Below, one piece after another: positions 7,986 to 16,048 of a stretch of 25,740 nt of DNA (positions within the stretch are counted from its first letter, which is position 1; every line of letters starts with the position of its first letter). Made by a program: the position numbers and the translations under genes. The notes below the pieces were generated by a model that had not been told where the DNA came from, searched no databases, and saw only the letters and a program-made list of their open reading frames with translations. The DNA is from Pseudomonadota bacterium (GTDB lineage Bacteria; Pseudomonadota; Gammaproteobacteria; Xanthomonadales; Xanthomonadaceae), in contig JAEWZE010000278.1 in the NCBI GenBank assembly GCA_023395465.1, positions 1 to 25,740 on the forward strand, read 5' to 3'.

Positions 7986-9803
7986 ATGCCGACCGACCGC
8001 ACCGCCCCGCCAACACCCGGCCCCAGCCTGCTCGGCCAGTTCACCGCACTGGTGCTCCTCGCGGTCTTCCTGCCGGTGCTGGTGTTGGCCGGGGTCCTGC
8101 TCTGGCAGTCCTCGACGTCGGTGCGCAGCCAGGGCGCCACCCGGCTGGCGGCGACCGCCGACGCCAGCGCACGCGAGCTCGACAGCTTCCTGCGTGCGCA
8201 CCTGGCCGCCCTGCAGGTGCTGGCCGACCGCCGCAACGCCGCCGGCGACATCGGCGACCTGGCGCGCTGGGACGCCGATCTCGCCCGGGTGAACCACTAC
8301 TACCCCGCCTTCGCCCACCTGCTGGTCACCGATGCCGACGCCCGCGTGCTGACCAGCGCTCCGCCGCTGCCGGTGGACGCCGTCGCCTCGGTGGCCGACC
8401 GCGAGTACTTCCGGATGCCACGTCGTACCGGCCAGGGACACGTGTCCAGCGTCTACCGGGGACGCGGGCCCGACAACGGTGCGCGCATCGCCATTTCCGT
8501 GCCCCTGTACCGCGACGGGCAGTTCGCCGGCGTGCTGGTGGGCTCGATGCAGGCGGATGCGCTGGTGCCCGTGCGCGGCCTGGAAGAGAACGGATTCGAA
8601 CTGCTGCTGCTCGACCGTGGCCTGACCGTGGTGCAGGCCAGCCCGGGCCTGCAGAAGCGCCCGCTCGACCAACTCGCTGCCGACCCGGACCCGGGCCTGG
8701 CGCGCGTGGCGCGCACCCTCGACGGCGTCCAGGAGCTCGACGCGGTGCTGCGCGGGGGAGAGGACGCGCTCGCCGTCGCCGCACCCGTGGACAACGGCTG
8801 GCGCCTGCTGCTGCTGCAGCCCAGCGGGGTGGTCGAGGCCGAACTGCGGCGCACCGCCGCGGCCGTGCTGGCGCTGCTGGTGCTGGTGCTGACCGGGGTG
8901 CTGGCGGTGGTGGTGGCGAAGATGCGCCGGCTCGGCGGCAGCGTCCGCGGACTGCTCAGGCGCATGCGCCAGTTCGCACTCGATGGCGATACGACGCAGC
9001 TGGCGCCGGCCAACCTGCCGCGCGAACTGCTCCCGCTGGCGGACGCCATGAACGGACTGGCCGCGCGCGCGCGCGCCTCTTTCGACGAGGTCAACCTGAG
9101 CCTGCAGGAGCAGCGGCGCCTGCGCGAGGAGCTGCAGTCGGTGGCGCAGCGCCTGCTCACGGTGCAGGAGGACGAGCGGCGCACGCTCTCGCGCGAGCTG
9201 CACGACGACATCGGCCAGTCGATCACCGCCATCAAGCTGGCCGCGACCTCGCTCACCGACGATGCGCTTGCCGACGAACCGGCGGTGCGGCGCGAGATCC
9301 TCGACGAGATCATCGCCATCGCCGACCAGACGGTGCTCAAGCTGCGCAACCTGTCGCTGCTGCTGCGCCCGCCGCAGCTCGATTCGCTGGGCCTGGAGGC
9401 GGCGCTGCGCGGCCAGGTGGCGCTGCTCTCGCGCAACAGCGCACTCGAGATCCGCCTCGAGGTCGCCCCGCTGGAAGCGCGGCTTCCGCCCGACGCCGAG
9501 CTGGCGTGTTTCCGCATCGCCCAGGAGGCGCTGACCAACGTCGCCCGCCATGCCGGCGCGACGCGGGTCGAGGTCGAGGTCGAAGTCGAGGACGGCGACC
9601 GCGGCCCGCTGCTGGTGCTGCGGGTGTCCGACGACGGCCGCGGCTTCGATGCAGACCATCCGGCCGGCCTGGGACTGGTGACGATGCGCGAGCGGGCGAC
9701 CCAGCTCGGCGGCAGCGTGACCATCGCCAGCCGCGCCGGCGGCGGCACCGTGGTGCGCGCGGTGCTGCCGTTGGCGGCAGGCAAGCGAGCTCCACGCACG
9801 TGA
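7986..9803 (+). CDS. sensor histidine kinase, NarX/UhpB (HisKA_3) type with an extracytoplasmic sensor domain
   Basis: Inner-membrane two-component sensor. Membrane helix 1 is near residues 18-40 and helix 2 near 289-310. Between them is an extracytoplasmic region of about 245 residues that resembles a Cache/PAS-like fold (HYYPAFAHLLVTDADARVL, then DREYFRMPRR). A HAMP-like linker follows, then the HisKA_3 dimerisation box ELHDDIGQS with phospho-acceptor His406, an N box (QEALTNVARHA) and ATP-binding glycine motifs DDGRGF (from Asp549) and GLGLVTMRERA. Numbering is from the ATG at 7986; an in-frame GTG at 7977 would add three residues, and neither has a clear ribosome site. Kinases of this class normally pair with a NarL/LuxR-type regulator, but none is adjacent. 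The next gene has a receiver-like domain without a phosphorylation site. Confidence 0.92.
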   Translation: MPTDRTAPPTPGPSLLGQFTALVLLAVFLPVLVLAGVLLWQSSTSVRSQGATRLAATADASARELDSFLRAHLAALQVLADRRNAAGDIGDLARWDADLARVNHYYPAFAHLLVTDADARVLTSAPPLPVDAVASVADREYFRMPRRTGQGHVSSVYRGRGPDNGARIAISVPLYRDGQFAGVLVGSMQADALVPVRGLEENGFELLLLDRGLTVVQASPGLQKRPLDQLAADPDPGLARVARTLDGVQELDAVLRGGEDALAVAAPVDNGWRLLLLQPSGVVEAELRRTAAAVLALLVLVLTGVLAVVVAKMRRLGGSVRGLLRRMRQFALDGDTTQLAPANLPRELLPLADAMNGLAARARASFDEVNLSLQEQRRLREELQSVAQRLLTVQEDERRTLSRELHDDIGQSITAIKLAATSLTDDALADEPAVRREILDEIIAIADQTVLKLRNLSLLLRPPQLDSLGLEAALRGQVALLSRNSALEIRLEVAPLEARLPPDAELACFRIAQEALTNVARHAGATRVEVEVEVEDGDRGPLLVLRVSDDGRGFDADHPAGLGLVTMRERATQLGGSVTIASRAGGGTVVRAVLPLAAGKRAPRT

Positions 9804-9900
9804 ACTGTGCGCATGGTGGAAGAACGCGCAGCGCAGGCTACGACCGCCCGTCGCGGCGGGGTATCTTGCGCAGCAAACGGATATCGAAGGGGGAAATGCC

Positions 9901-10965
9901 GTGCAGATCGTGGTGGTAGGGGGCGACGCCGGTCATGTCGCGGGCGTCGGGCGCGAACTGCTGGAGCACGACCCGGGCTGGCAGCTGCAGCACGTGGCGA
10001 ACGCGGACGACGTGCCGGCCGCCGATGGCGACCGTGCGCCGGACGTGCTGGTCTGCGCATCGCGCGTGGGGACCAGCGGCGGCCTGGCCGTCCTCGCCGG
10101 GCTGCGCAAGCACCATCCGGGCGCGGTGCGCATCCTGCTGCTGGCGCCGGATGCCGAGCACGACCTGCTCGAAGCGCTGACGGTCAGCCACCGCATCCTC
10201 AACGAGCCGCTGGATTCGCTGGCGCTCATCGACGCCATCGAAAGCGTGGTCGAGCTGCGCGAGCTGCTCCACGACCCGGCGCTCAAGCACGCGATCGAGC
10301 GCGTCGGCACCCTGCCGGCCGCGCCGCGCCAGTACCTGGCCCTGACCGCGCTGCTGCGCGATCCGGACAGCACCGCGGCCAAGGTCGCCGAGGTGGTGGC
10401 GCAGGACCCGACCGTCGCCGCGCGGGTGCTGCGGCTGTCCAACTCGGCCTACTACTCCGGTGGCCGGGAAATCACCGACCTGCGCTCGGCGGTGACCCGA
10501 CTGGGCCACAACACGTTGCGGCAGCTGGTGCTCGCCAGCGAGGTGTTCTCGGCGGGCGCGGAAGCCGACGAGCTGCGCGACCGGGCGCTGCGCATCTCGC
10601 AGCTGGCCGGCAAGCTGCTGGCCGGGCCCAGCGCGGACCTGGCCTCCACCGCCGGCCTGCTGGCCGAAGTCGGCCTGCTGCTGCCGCGCTCGGCCGGGCT
10701 GGACCCGGCCACCACGCCCTACAGCACCACCGGCGCCTACCTGCTGGGCCTGTGGGGCCTGCCCGGCCCGATCGTCGAAGCCGTGGCCTTCCACGATCGT
10801 CCCGCGCGCGTACGCGGCAGCTTCTGGGTGACCGGCGCGGTGCACGTGGCCGCGGCCCTGGTCAACGGCCGCGAACCCGACCAGGCCTACCTGGCCTCGG
10901 TCGGCCAGCTCGACCGCCTGCCGCGCTGGCGGGCGATGGCCGAAGCGGCCGCCGACGCCAGCTGA
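9901..10965 (+). CDS. HDOD-domain protein with a degenerate receiver domain
   Basis: A 354-residue cytoplasmic protein that starts with GTG, preceded by AAGGGGG at 9887-9893 with seven bases spacing. Residues 1-115 have the shape of a response-regulator receiver, but key residues are lost: the acidic pair is reduced to GGD, Ala53 stands where the phospho-acceptor Asp should be (DVLVCAS), and the conserved Lys is replaced in NEP (101-103). It therefore should not be phosphorylated in the normal way. Residues ~130-330 form an HDOD domain (AEVVAQDPTVAARVLRLSNS and onward), an HD-related fold without the catalytic His-Asp pair, common in signalling proteins. It lies 97 nt after the histidine kinase on the same strand, so the two may be a functional pair. 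The exact role is unknown. Confidence 0.85.
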   Translation: MQIVVVGGDAGHVAGVGRELLEHDPGWQLQHVANADDVPAADGDRAPDVLVCASRVGTSGGLAVLAGLRKHHPGAVRILLLAPDAEHDLLEALTVSHRILNEPLDSLALIDAIESVVELRELLHDPALKHAIERVGTLPAAPRQYLALTALLRDPDSTAAKVAEVVAQDPTVAARVLRLSNSAYYSGGREITDLRSAVTRLGHNTLRQLVLASEVFSAGAEADELRDRALRISQLAGKLLAGPSADLASTAGLLAEVGLLLPRSAGLDPATTPYSTTGAYLLGLWGLPGPIVEAVAFHDRPARVRGSFWVTGAVHVAAALVNGREPDQAYLASVGQLDRLPRWRAMAEAAADAS

Positions 10966-11106
10966 CCCGCGGCCACCCGGCCACGTACGTCGCGGGCGGT
11001 ACCGGCGCCTGCGGTCGCCCGGCCGCGGGCACGGCCGCCGGCTTGCACAGGGCCACCACATCGGCAGGGGCAGGCTGTCGTTCCGATTCCACCCGCGAGC
11101 GACGGC

Positions 11107-12015
11107 ATGGCCCGACCGATCTGGACCGGCAACCTCAGTTTCGGACTGCTCAACGTGCCCGTCTCGCTGATGTCGGGCGCGCGCAGCAACGACATCTCGT
11201 TCCGCATGCTCGATGCGCGCGACCGCAAGCCGATCCGCTTCGAGCGGGTCAACGCCGAGACCGGCGAGGAAGTGCCGTGGAAGGAGATCGTCAAGGCCTT
11301 CGAGTACGACAAGGGCAGCTACGTGGTGATCGAAAAGTCCGACATTGCCGCGGCCTCGCCGGAGACGCACGAGTCGGTCGAGATCGAGGCCTTCGTCGAT
11401 GCCGACGCGATCGACATCCGCTATTTCGAGAAGCCTTACGTGCTGGTCCCGGGCAAGAAGGCCGAGAAGGGCTACGTGCTGCTGCGCGAGACCCTGCGCA
11501 AGTCCGGCAAGATCGGCGTGGCACGGGTGGTGATCCGCACCCGCGAATACCTGTCGGCGGTGATGCCGCTGGGCGACGCGCTGGTGCTGATGATGATGCG
11601 CTATCCGCAGGAGCTGGTGGATCCGGCCGAGTACAAGCTGCCCGAGGGCAACACCGGCGACTACCGGATCAGTCCGAAGGAGCTGGAGATGGCCACCCAG
11701 CTGGTCGATTCCATGGCAACGGAATGGAATCCGGACGCGTACCGCAACGAGTTCCGCGAACGCCTGTCCGAGATCATCCGCAAGCGCATCAAGGACAAGG
11801 GCGCGACGACACAGGTACTGGAGGAACCGGCCACCAGCGAGGACGCGACCACCAACGTGGTGGACTTCGTGGCGCTGCTGCAGAAGAGTCTGGGCGACAA
11901 GACCCGCACCCCGGCCAGGAAGGCGGCGAAGAAGACGACTGGGAAGGCCGCGACCAAGAAGAAGACCGCCAAGAAGGCGGCCAAGTCCGGATCGCGGACG
12001 CGCAAGGCCGGCTGA
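11107..12015 (+). CDS. ku: non-homologous end-joining protein Ku
   Basis: Bacterial Ku, which binds DNA double-strand ends as a homodimer and recruits the ligase LigD. The 302-residue length is usual. The N-terminus MARPIWTGNLSFGLLNVPVSL is the family signature, followed by the Ku core (KPYVLVPGKKAEKGYVLLRE, YPQEL). From about residue 265 the C-terminus becomes a Lys/Ala/Thr-rich tail of the sort that binds DNA and helps recruit or stimulate ligase in other bacterial Ku proteins. No ligD gene is present within the window. The 141 nt upstream contain no promoter I can defend, and the ribosome site is weak. The gene is convergent with the amidase gene. Confidence 0.97.
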   Translation: MARPIWTGNLSFGLLNVPVSLMSGARSNDISFRMLDARDRKPIRFERVNAETGEEVPWKEIVKAFEYDKGSYVVIEKSDIAAASPETHESVEIEAFVDADAIDIRYFEKPYVLVPGKKAEKGYVLLRETLRKSGKIGVARVVIRTREYLSAVMPLGDALVLMMMRYPQELVDPAEYKLPEGNTGDYRISPKELEMATQLVDSMATEWNPDAYRNEFRERLSEIIRKRIKDKGATTQVLEEPATSEDATTNVVDFVALLQKSLGDKTRTPARKAAKKTTGKAATKKKTAKKAAKSGSRTRKAG

Positions 12016-12110
12016 CGGGCCGGCGCGGGCGATACGTTCCGCTGCCGGCGACGTTCGCGGGAGCCGGTATCGGGTGGTGCGCCGCGCGCCAGCGTCCGAG
12101 CGCAGTCCAG

Positions 12111-12139
12111 CGCTGGCCGACGTTCCGTCAGCGCCAGCG
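12111..12139. terminator. possible terminator between the convergent ku and amidase genes
   Basis: Inverted repeat with 7-base arms CGCTGGC (12111-12117) and GCCAGCG (12133-12139) and a 15-base spacer, in the 168-nt gap between two convergent genes. The position is right, but the stem is short and lacks a T-run. Low confidence. Confidence 0.25.
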
Positions 12140-12183
12140 GGTCTTCAGGCAGTCGCTTGCATCCGCCGTCGCGGGCGTCGCGA

Positions 12184-12954
12184 TCAGGGCGCGCCCGCCT
12201 CCACCGGCGCCGCGGCCGGCGACGGGCGCCAGGTCAGCGCATGCAGGATCCGCAGGTCTTCGTCGTCGAGCGCCTTGCCGTTGTCGCCGCGAAAGCGCAT
12301 GCGATAGGAATGGATCGCCGCTTCGGGCCGGTCCACCGGATATCCGATCAGGCGCAGCGCCTCGATGGGATCGAAGCCCGGCGGCGGCGGCGGCGCATCG
12401 GGATCGGGCCAGATGCCGAAGCCGGCCTGGTGCAGGCGCTGCCAGGGAAACAGCGGGCCCGGGTCGATCTTGCGGCCGGGCGCCAGGTCCGAATGGCCGA
12501 TCACCGCCGTCTTCGGAATGCGATGGCGCGCGGTGAGGTCCTCGAGCAGGCGCAGGATCGCGGCGACCTGCGGCTCGCTGAAGGGTTCCACGCCGTCGTT
12601 GTCGATCTCGATCCCGATCGAGGCCGAGTTGAGTTCGTGGATGGTGCCCCAGCTGCCGGCACCGGCATGCCAGGCGCGATGGTCGTCGGAGACCAGCTGG
12701 TAGATGCGTCCGTCGTCGCCGACCAGGTAATGCGAGCTCACCCGCCCGCCGCTGTTGCGCGTGCGCAGCGTGCGCAGGCTCTGCGCGACCGAATCCTGTT
12801 CGGTGTAGTGCAGCACGATGACCTGCGGCCTGCGCATGTCGTGGTTCTTCGACGGCACCCAGGTGGCCATCGGATTGCGCGGCGCGGTGTGCTGGCAGCC
12901 CGCCAGCGCCAGCGCGCAGGCAGCGGCGGCAAGGAGACGAAGGCTTGATTTCAT
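12184..12954 (-). CDS. amiD: N-acetylmuramoyl-L-alanine amidase, AmiD-like lipoprotein
   Basis: Cuts the amide bond between muramic acid and the stem peptide in peptidoglycan or its fragments. The start at 12954 gives MKSSLRLL followed by the lipobox LAGC (Cys20), so the mature protein should be a lipoprotein facing the periplasm, like E. coli AmiD. Upstream in-frame starts would bury this signal and are rejected, although an ATG three codons earlier (12963) is possible. The 256-residue length is close to AmiD. The Amidase_2 domain shows probable zinc ligands His49 (VLHYTE), His154 (VIGHSDLAPG) and Asp164 (KIDPGP); the spacing of ten between the last two matches the family. Glu116 in SIGIEI is a catalytic candidate. 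A C-terminal region (about 190-235) resembles the peptidoglycan-binding tail of AmiD. The cytoplasmic relative AmpD lacks a lipobox. Confidence 0.9.
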   Translation of the reverse strand: MKSSLRLLAAAACALALAGCQHTAPRNPMATWVPSKNHDMRRPQVIVLHYTEQDSVAQSLRTLRTRNSGGRVSSHYLVGDDGRIYQLVSDDHRAWHAGAGSWGTIHELNSASIGIEIDNDGVEPFSEPQVAAILRLLEDLTARHRIPKTAVIGHSDLAPGRKIDPGPLFPWQRLHQAGFGIWPDPDAPPPPPGFDPIEALRLIGYPVDRPEAAIHSYRMRFRGDNGKALDDEDLRILHALTWRPSPAAAPVEAGAP

Positions 12955-13179
12955 GCCCCGCATTGCAGCCGTTGCCCGCGCCGAATGCAAGCGCCACACT
13001 TTGCCGGAAACACGGCGTCGCCCCAGCTTTTGCCCGATATCATCGACCGTGCTGGCCCCTGACGGCGCCGACGGGCCTTCGCAGAGAATCAGCGAGGAGG
13101 CACGCGCGAAGCGATACCCCTCGGCAAGCGAATGCCACCATCCGCACGGCTCGCAAGGACGCATTGTCCGGACAGATAA

Positions 13180-13205
13180 AGGCGGGCAGCCTGCGCTGCC
13201 CGCCT
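13180..13205 (-). terminator. intrinsic terminator of the porin-glnK-amtB operon
   Basis: Perfect 10-base arms (13180-13189 and 13196-13205) with a 6-base loop. On the - strand the stem is followed directly by TTTATC. It begins 33 bases after the amtB stop. The stem, loop and T-rich tail fit rho-independent termination of the leftward operon. Confidence 0.8.
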
Positions 13206-13237
13206 GCACCTCGTGGGGGAGGTGTGTCACTGCATGA

Positions 13238-14626
13238 TCAGCTCTCGTAGGCGGACTCGCCGTGTGCGCTGATGTCGAGGCCGTTGCGCTCGACTTCCTC
13301 GCTCACGCGCAGGCCGAACACCAGCTTGGCCACCGTGAACCCGATGACGGACACGATGCCGATCCAGGCGATGGTCAGCGCCACGCCCAGCGCCTGCGTG
13401 CCGACCTGGGCCGCCATGTTGAAGTCCTCGCCACCCTGCCCGCCCAGTCCTGGCGCGTAGAACACGCCGGTCAGGATCGCGCCCACGATGCCGCCGATCG
13501 CGTGCACGCCGAACACGTCGGCAGTGTCGTCGACCTTGAGCAGCTTCTTCAGCCCGGTCACGCCCCAGACGCAGACCACGCCCGCGGCAAGGCCGATCGC
13601 GATCGCCCCTAGCGGACCGACCAGGCCTGCGGCCGGGGTGATGCCGACCAGGCCGGCGACGGCACCGGAGGCCACGCCGAGCGCCGAGGCCTTGCCCTTG
13701 GTCAGCTTCTCGGTCAGCGCCCACGCCAGCACCGCTGCGGCGGTCGCCACCAGGGTGTTGATGAAGGCCAGGGCCGCGCCGGCGGTGGCTTCCAGGTTGG
13801 AACCTGCGTTGAAGCCGAACCAGCCCACCCACAGCAGCGACGCACCGACGAAGGTGAGGGTGACGTTGTGCGGCTTGAGCGCCTCGCGCCCGTAGCCCAC
13901 GCGCTTGCCGACGAAGTACGCACCCACCAGGCCGGCGATGCCCGCATTGATGTGGACCACCGTGCCGCCGGCGAAGTCCAGCGCGCCGTGCTCGAACAGG
14001 TAGCCGCCGGTCGCCCACACCATGTGCGCGATCGGCAGGTAGCCGAGCGTGAACCAGATCACCGAGAACAGCAGCACCGCCGAGAACTTCACCCGCTCGG
14101 CAAACGCACCGACGATCAGCGCGCCGGTGATGCCGGCAAAGGTCGACTGGAACGCGACGAACACGTACTCCGGCAGGCTGACGCCCTCGGTGAACGTGGC
14201 CGCGAGCGTGTCGACCGTCACCCCCTTCAGGAACAGCTTGTCGAGGTTGCCGATCCAGGGTCCTTCGCCGGAGAACGCCAGCGAGTAGCCGTAGACGATC
14301 CACAGCACCACCAGCAGCGAGAACACCGAGATCACGTGGATCAGGACCGACAGTACGTTCTTGGATCGCACCATGCCGCCGTAGAACAGCGCCAGGCCCG
14401 GCACCACCATCAGCAACACCAGCAGGGTCGAGGTCAGCATCCAGGCGACGTCGCCCTTGTCGACGCTCGGTTCGGCGGCGGCTTCGGCGACCGCCTCGGC
14501 CACCGGTGCGGTCGCATCCTGCGCGAGCACGTCGAACGTGCCGGTCAGTCCGGCCACGCCCACCAGCAGGGCCAGTCCCAGCACCTGCACACGGGTCTTC
14601 CACCCGGAGAACGAAAGCAGTTTCAT
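13238..14626 (-). CDS. amtB: ammonium transporter AmtB
   Basis: Inner-membrane trimeric ammonium channel/transporter of the Amt/Rh family. The start at 14626 is chosen because GGAGG lies 8 bases upstream; an in-frame ATG 11 codons earlier lacks this. The 462 residues comprise a cleavable signal peptide (cut probably near Ala35, VLA-QD), an acidic linker, then the conserved first helix ending GLALFYGGMVRSKNVLS. The twin pore histidines are present as His225 (GGTVVHINAG) and His375 (VFGVHAIGG). Their 150-residue separation equals that of His168 and His318 in E. coli AmtB. It lies 22 nt after glnK in the same operon, the common arrangement in which GlnK plugs the pore when nitrogen is plentiful. 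A terminator follows. Confidence 0.97.
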   Translation of the reverse strand: MKLLSFSGWKTRVQVLGLALLVGVAGLTGTFDVLAQDATAPVAEAVAEAAAEPSVDKGDVAWMLTSTLLVLLMVVPGLALFYGGMVRSKNVLSVLIHVISVFSLLVVLWIVYGYSLAFSGEGPWIGNLDKLFLKGVTVDTLAATFTEGVSLPEYVFVAFQSTFAGITGALIVGAFAERVKFSAVLLFSVIWFTLGYLPIAHMVWATGGYLFEHGALDFAGGTVVHINAGIAGLVGAYFVGKRVGYGREALKPHNVTLTFVGASLLWVGWFGFNAGSNLEATAGAALAFINTLVATAAAVLAWALTEKLTKGKASALGVASGAVAGLVGITPAAGLVGPLGAIAIGLAAGVVCVWGVTGLKKLLKVDDTADVFGVHAIGGIVGAILTGVFYAPGLGGQGGEDFNMAAQVGTQALGVALTIAWIGIVSVIGFTVAKLVFGLRVSEEVERNGLDISAHGESAYES

Positions 14627-14648
14627 TGAATGAGCCTCCACAGGTGGG

Positions 14649-14987
14649 TTAGAGCGCATCGGCGCCGATCTCGCCGGTACGGATGCGGATGACCTGGTCG
14701 AGTCCGACCACGAACACCTTGCCGTCGCCGACCTTGCCGGTGCCCGCGGAGCGGTTGATCGCCTCGAGCGCCGCCTCGAATGTCTCGTCGGACACGGCTG
14801 CCTCGATCTTGAGCTTGGGCAGGAAATCCACGACGTACTCGGCGCCGCGGTACAGCTCGGTATGGCCTTTCTGCCGGCCGAAGCCCTTGACCTCGGTGAC
14901 GGTCAGTCCGTTCACGCCCGCTTCGGCGAGCGCTTCGCGCACCTCGTCGAGCTTGAACGGGCGGATGATGGCGATGATGAGTTTCAT
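14649..14987 (-). CDS. glnK: nitrogen regulatory protein P-II (GlnK)
   Basis: Small trimeric signal protein that reports nitrogen and energy status and blocks AmtB when not uridylylated. The 112 residues are standard P-II length, starting MKLIIAIIRPFKLDEV. The T-loop is intact, with the uridylylation site Tyr51 (LYRGAEYVVDF), and the ATP-binding stretch GDGKVFV is followed by IRTGEIG. A ribosome site AGGAG lies just upstream of the ATG. The gene sits between a porin gene and amtB. That context, more than sequence, justifies calling it GlnK rather than GlnB. Confidence 0.95.
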   Translation of the reverse strand: MKLIIAIIRPFKLDEVREALAEAGVNGLTVTEVKGFGRQKGHTELYRGAEYVVDFLPKLKIEAAVSDETFEAALEAINRSAGTGKVGDGKVFVVGLDQVIRIRTGEIGADAL

Positions 14988-15013
14988 GCGGTGCTCCTGT
15001 TGCAGGTGGGCGC

Positions 15014-15718
15014 TCAGAACGACTTGGACAGCGACACCAGCACGGTGTCGTCGACACCGGCCAGGTCGGTGTCGTGCCATTCCAGTCCGATGCCGAAGCC
15101 GTTCTCGAAGCTCTTGCCGCCGGTGAGCTTCCAGTAGTCGTAGTCGAGTTCGCCGCCGTAGCCGCTCACCCACTGGCGGCCGTAGCCGGCGCCGACGCTC
15201 CAGCCGCCGTCGAACTCCCAGCCCGCGCCCAGGTCGAGCGCGGCGCTGCCATCGGAATCGGGGATGCCGAACAGGTCGGTGGTGGCGTAGGAGTACTTGG
15301 CGCTGAGCACGTTCCAGCTCAGCCCGAAGTACAGCTCGACCGTATCGGCCTCGTTGAAGCCGGCGGGGTAGTCGCCCGGATACCAGTAGTAGGTGGCGCC
15401 GACGTCGTAGCCGAAGCCGCTTTCGCCGAAATCACCGGCGAAACCGATGAAGCCGTCGAGTTCGACCTGGCTGGAGATCTCCGGATCGGAGTCGGACAGC
15501 CAGCTGATGCTGCTGCCCCAGGCGCCGGCATAGAAGCCGCTCTCGTGGTTCCAGGTCACGCCGCCCTGCAGGGCAGGGTTCTCGCTGGTCTGGGTGACGC
15601 CCCGGAACAGGTAGTCGCTGACCACCGCGACGGAACCCGACACCTCGGCCGAAGCATTGCCGGCGAGCATCAGCCCGGCGGACAGGAGTGTGGCAACTGC
15701 GATCTTGCGAGACGACAT
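15014..15718 (-). CDS. TorF-type putative outer-membrane porin linked to glnK-amtB
   Basis: A 234-residue predicted outer-membrane beta-barrel. It has a signal peptide with cleavage near NASA-EV (about residue 24), then alternating strands rich in Gly, Tyr and Trp, and ends in a C-terminal Phe (VLVSLSKSF), the usual signal for barrel assembly. The start SDYLFRGVTQTSENPALQGGV is typical of the TorF/Gcw_chp family (TIGR02001). It is the first gene of a leftward unit with glnK (26-nt gap) and amtB. That placement suggests it lets ammonium or another small nitrogen source cross the outer membrane, but no transport role can be read from the sequence. It could instead be a general small-solute pore. 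Confidence 0.85.
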   Translation of the reverse strand: MSSRKIAVATLLSAGLMLAGNASAEVSGSVAVVSDYLFRGVTQTSENPALQGGVTWNHESGFYAGAWGSSISWLSDSDPEISSQVELDGFIGFAGDFGESGFGYDVGATYYWYPGDYPAGFNEADTVELYFGLSWNVLSAKYSYATTDLFGIPDSDGSAALDLGAGWEFDGGWSVGAGYGRQWVSGYGGELDYDYWKLTGGKSFENGFGIGLEWHDTDLAGVDDTVLVSLSKSF

Positions 15719-16048
15719 GACAGGCTCCTCGTTGATGGAAGGCCCTCCCCGGTCTTGCCTACTTCTGGATCCGCCCGGCCCGGCATCCCCATGCCCGGCG
15801 CGGACGCCGGCGAGGCACTCTGCGGCGCCCGCGACCGGTCATCTGCCTTTCCTGTCGGTGTTGCTTCCTGCCTCTGGCGTTGCGTGTCCTCGTCTGGAAA
15901 GTCCGCGGCCCGGGTATGGGGAGGGCCGCATGCCCGGCTCGCCGCCGGGCACGAATCACTGGTTTGCCGGTGATTGCAGGGGTTCGGCCGAGGCTGCGCG
16001 CCCGCCCCCTTCGCGCCCTTCCCCGCGGGCGGGGAAGGGCACAGGGCA
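15719..16048. other. 330-nt non-coding region between glnA and the porin-glnK-amtB operon
   Basis: I see no gene here. The right end holds a strong GC-rich inverted repeat after glnA (listed separately). At 15954-15975 there is a 9-base stem (AATCACTGG / CCGGTGATT, one G-T pair) with loop TTTG. On the - strand at 15989-15976, GGCCGAACCCCTGC has the GG-N10-GC spacing of a sigma-54 promoter but matches the consensus poorly elsewhere. It would place transcription about 245 nt before the porin start. I treat it as a weak candidate for the operon promoter. Confidence 0.5.
16015..16040 (-). terminator. inverted repeat just after glnA, probable terminator
   Basis: Perfect 12-base arms (16015-16026 and 16029-16040) separated by two bases, starting 8 bases after the glnA stop. 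The stem is very stable, but the following bases on the - strand are G-rich with no T-run, so termination may be inefficient. Similar CCTTCCCCGC...GCGGGGAAGG palindromes are familiar as dispersed elements near gene ends in GC-rich proteobacteria. Confidence 0.55.

Noticed and set aside
9063..9075. Alternating CG tract
   Set aside because: It encodes Ala-Arg repeats within the histidine kinase and is explained by codon choice at this GC content.
9567..9592. Tandem GTCGAG-like hexamers
   Set aside because: They encode alternating Val-Glu of a beta strand in the kinase ATPase domain; too short and imperfect to call a variable repeat.
6747..9659. 970-codon open frame antisense to the receptor and histidine kinase
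   Set aside because: Both genes on the + strand have full domain signatures; this frame has none and its composition is typical of an antisense shadow.
9807..12536. 909-codon open frame on the + strand over the HDOD and ku genes
   Set aside because: It reads the HDOD and Ku genes in the wrong frame and shows no family motifs.
13165..13176. TGTCCGGACA palindrome near the amtB terminator
   Set aside because: A single short palindrome resembling the CCGGACAG motif at 21905-22111, but not near a gene start, so no regulatory role can be supported.
12955..13230. Longer N-terminus for the amidase
   Set aside because: It would bury a clear lipoprotein signal and lipobox; the extra 92 residues have no recognisable features.
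15976..15989. Sigma-54 promoter for the porin-glnK-amtB operon
   Set aside because: Only the GG/GC pairs and a few further bases fit, and it is about 245 nt from the gene. It is too weak to list as a feature of its own.
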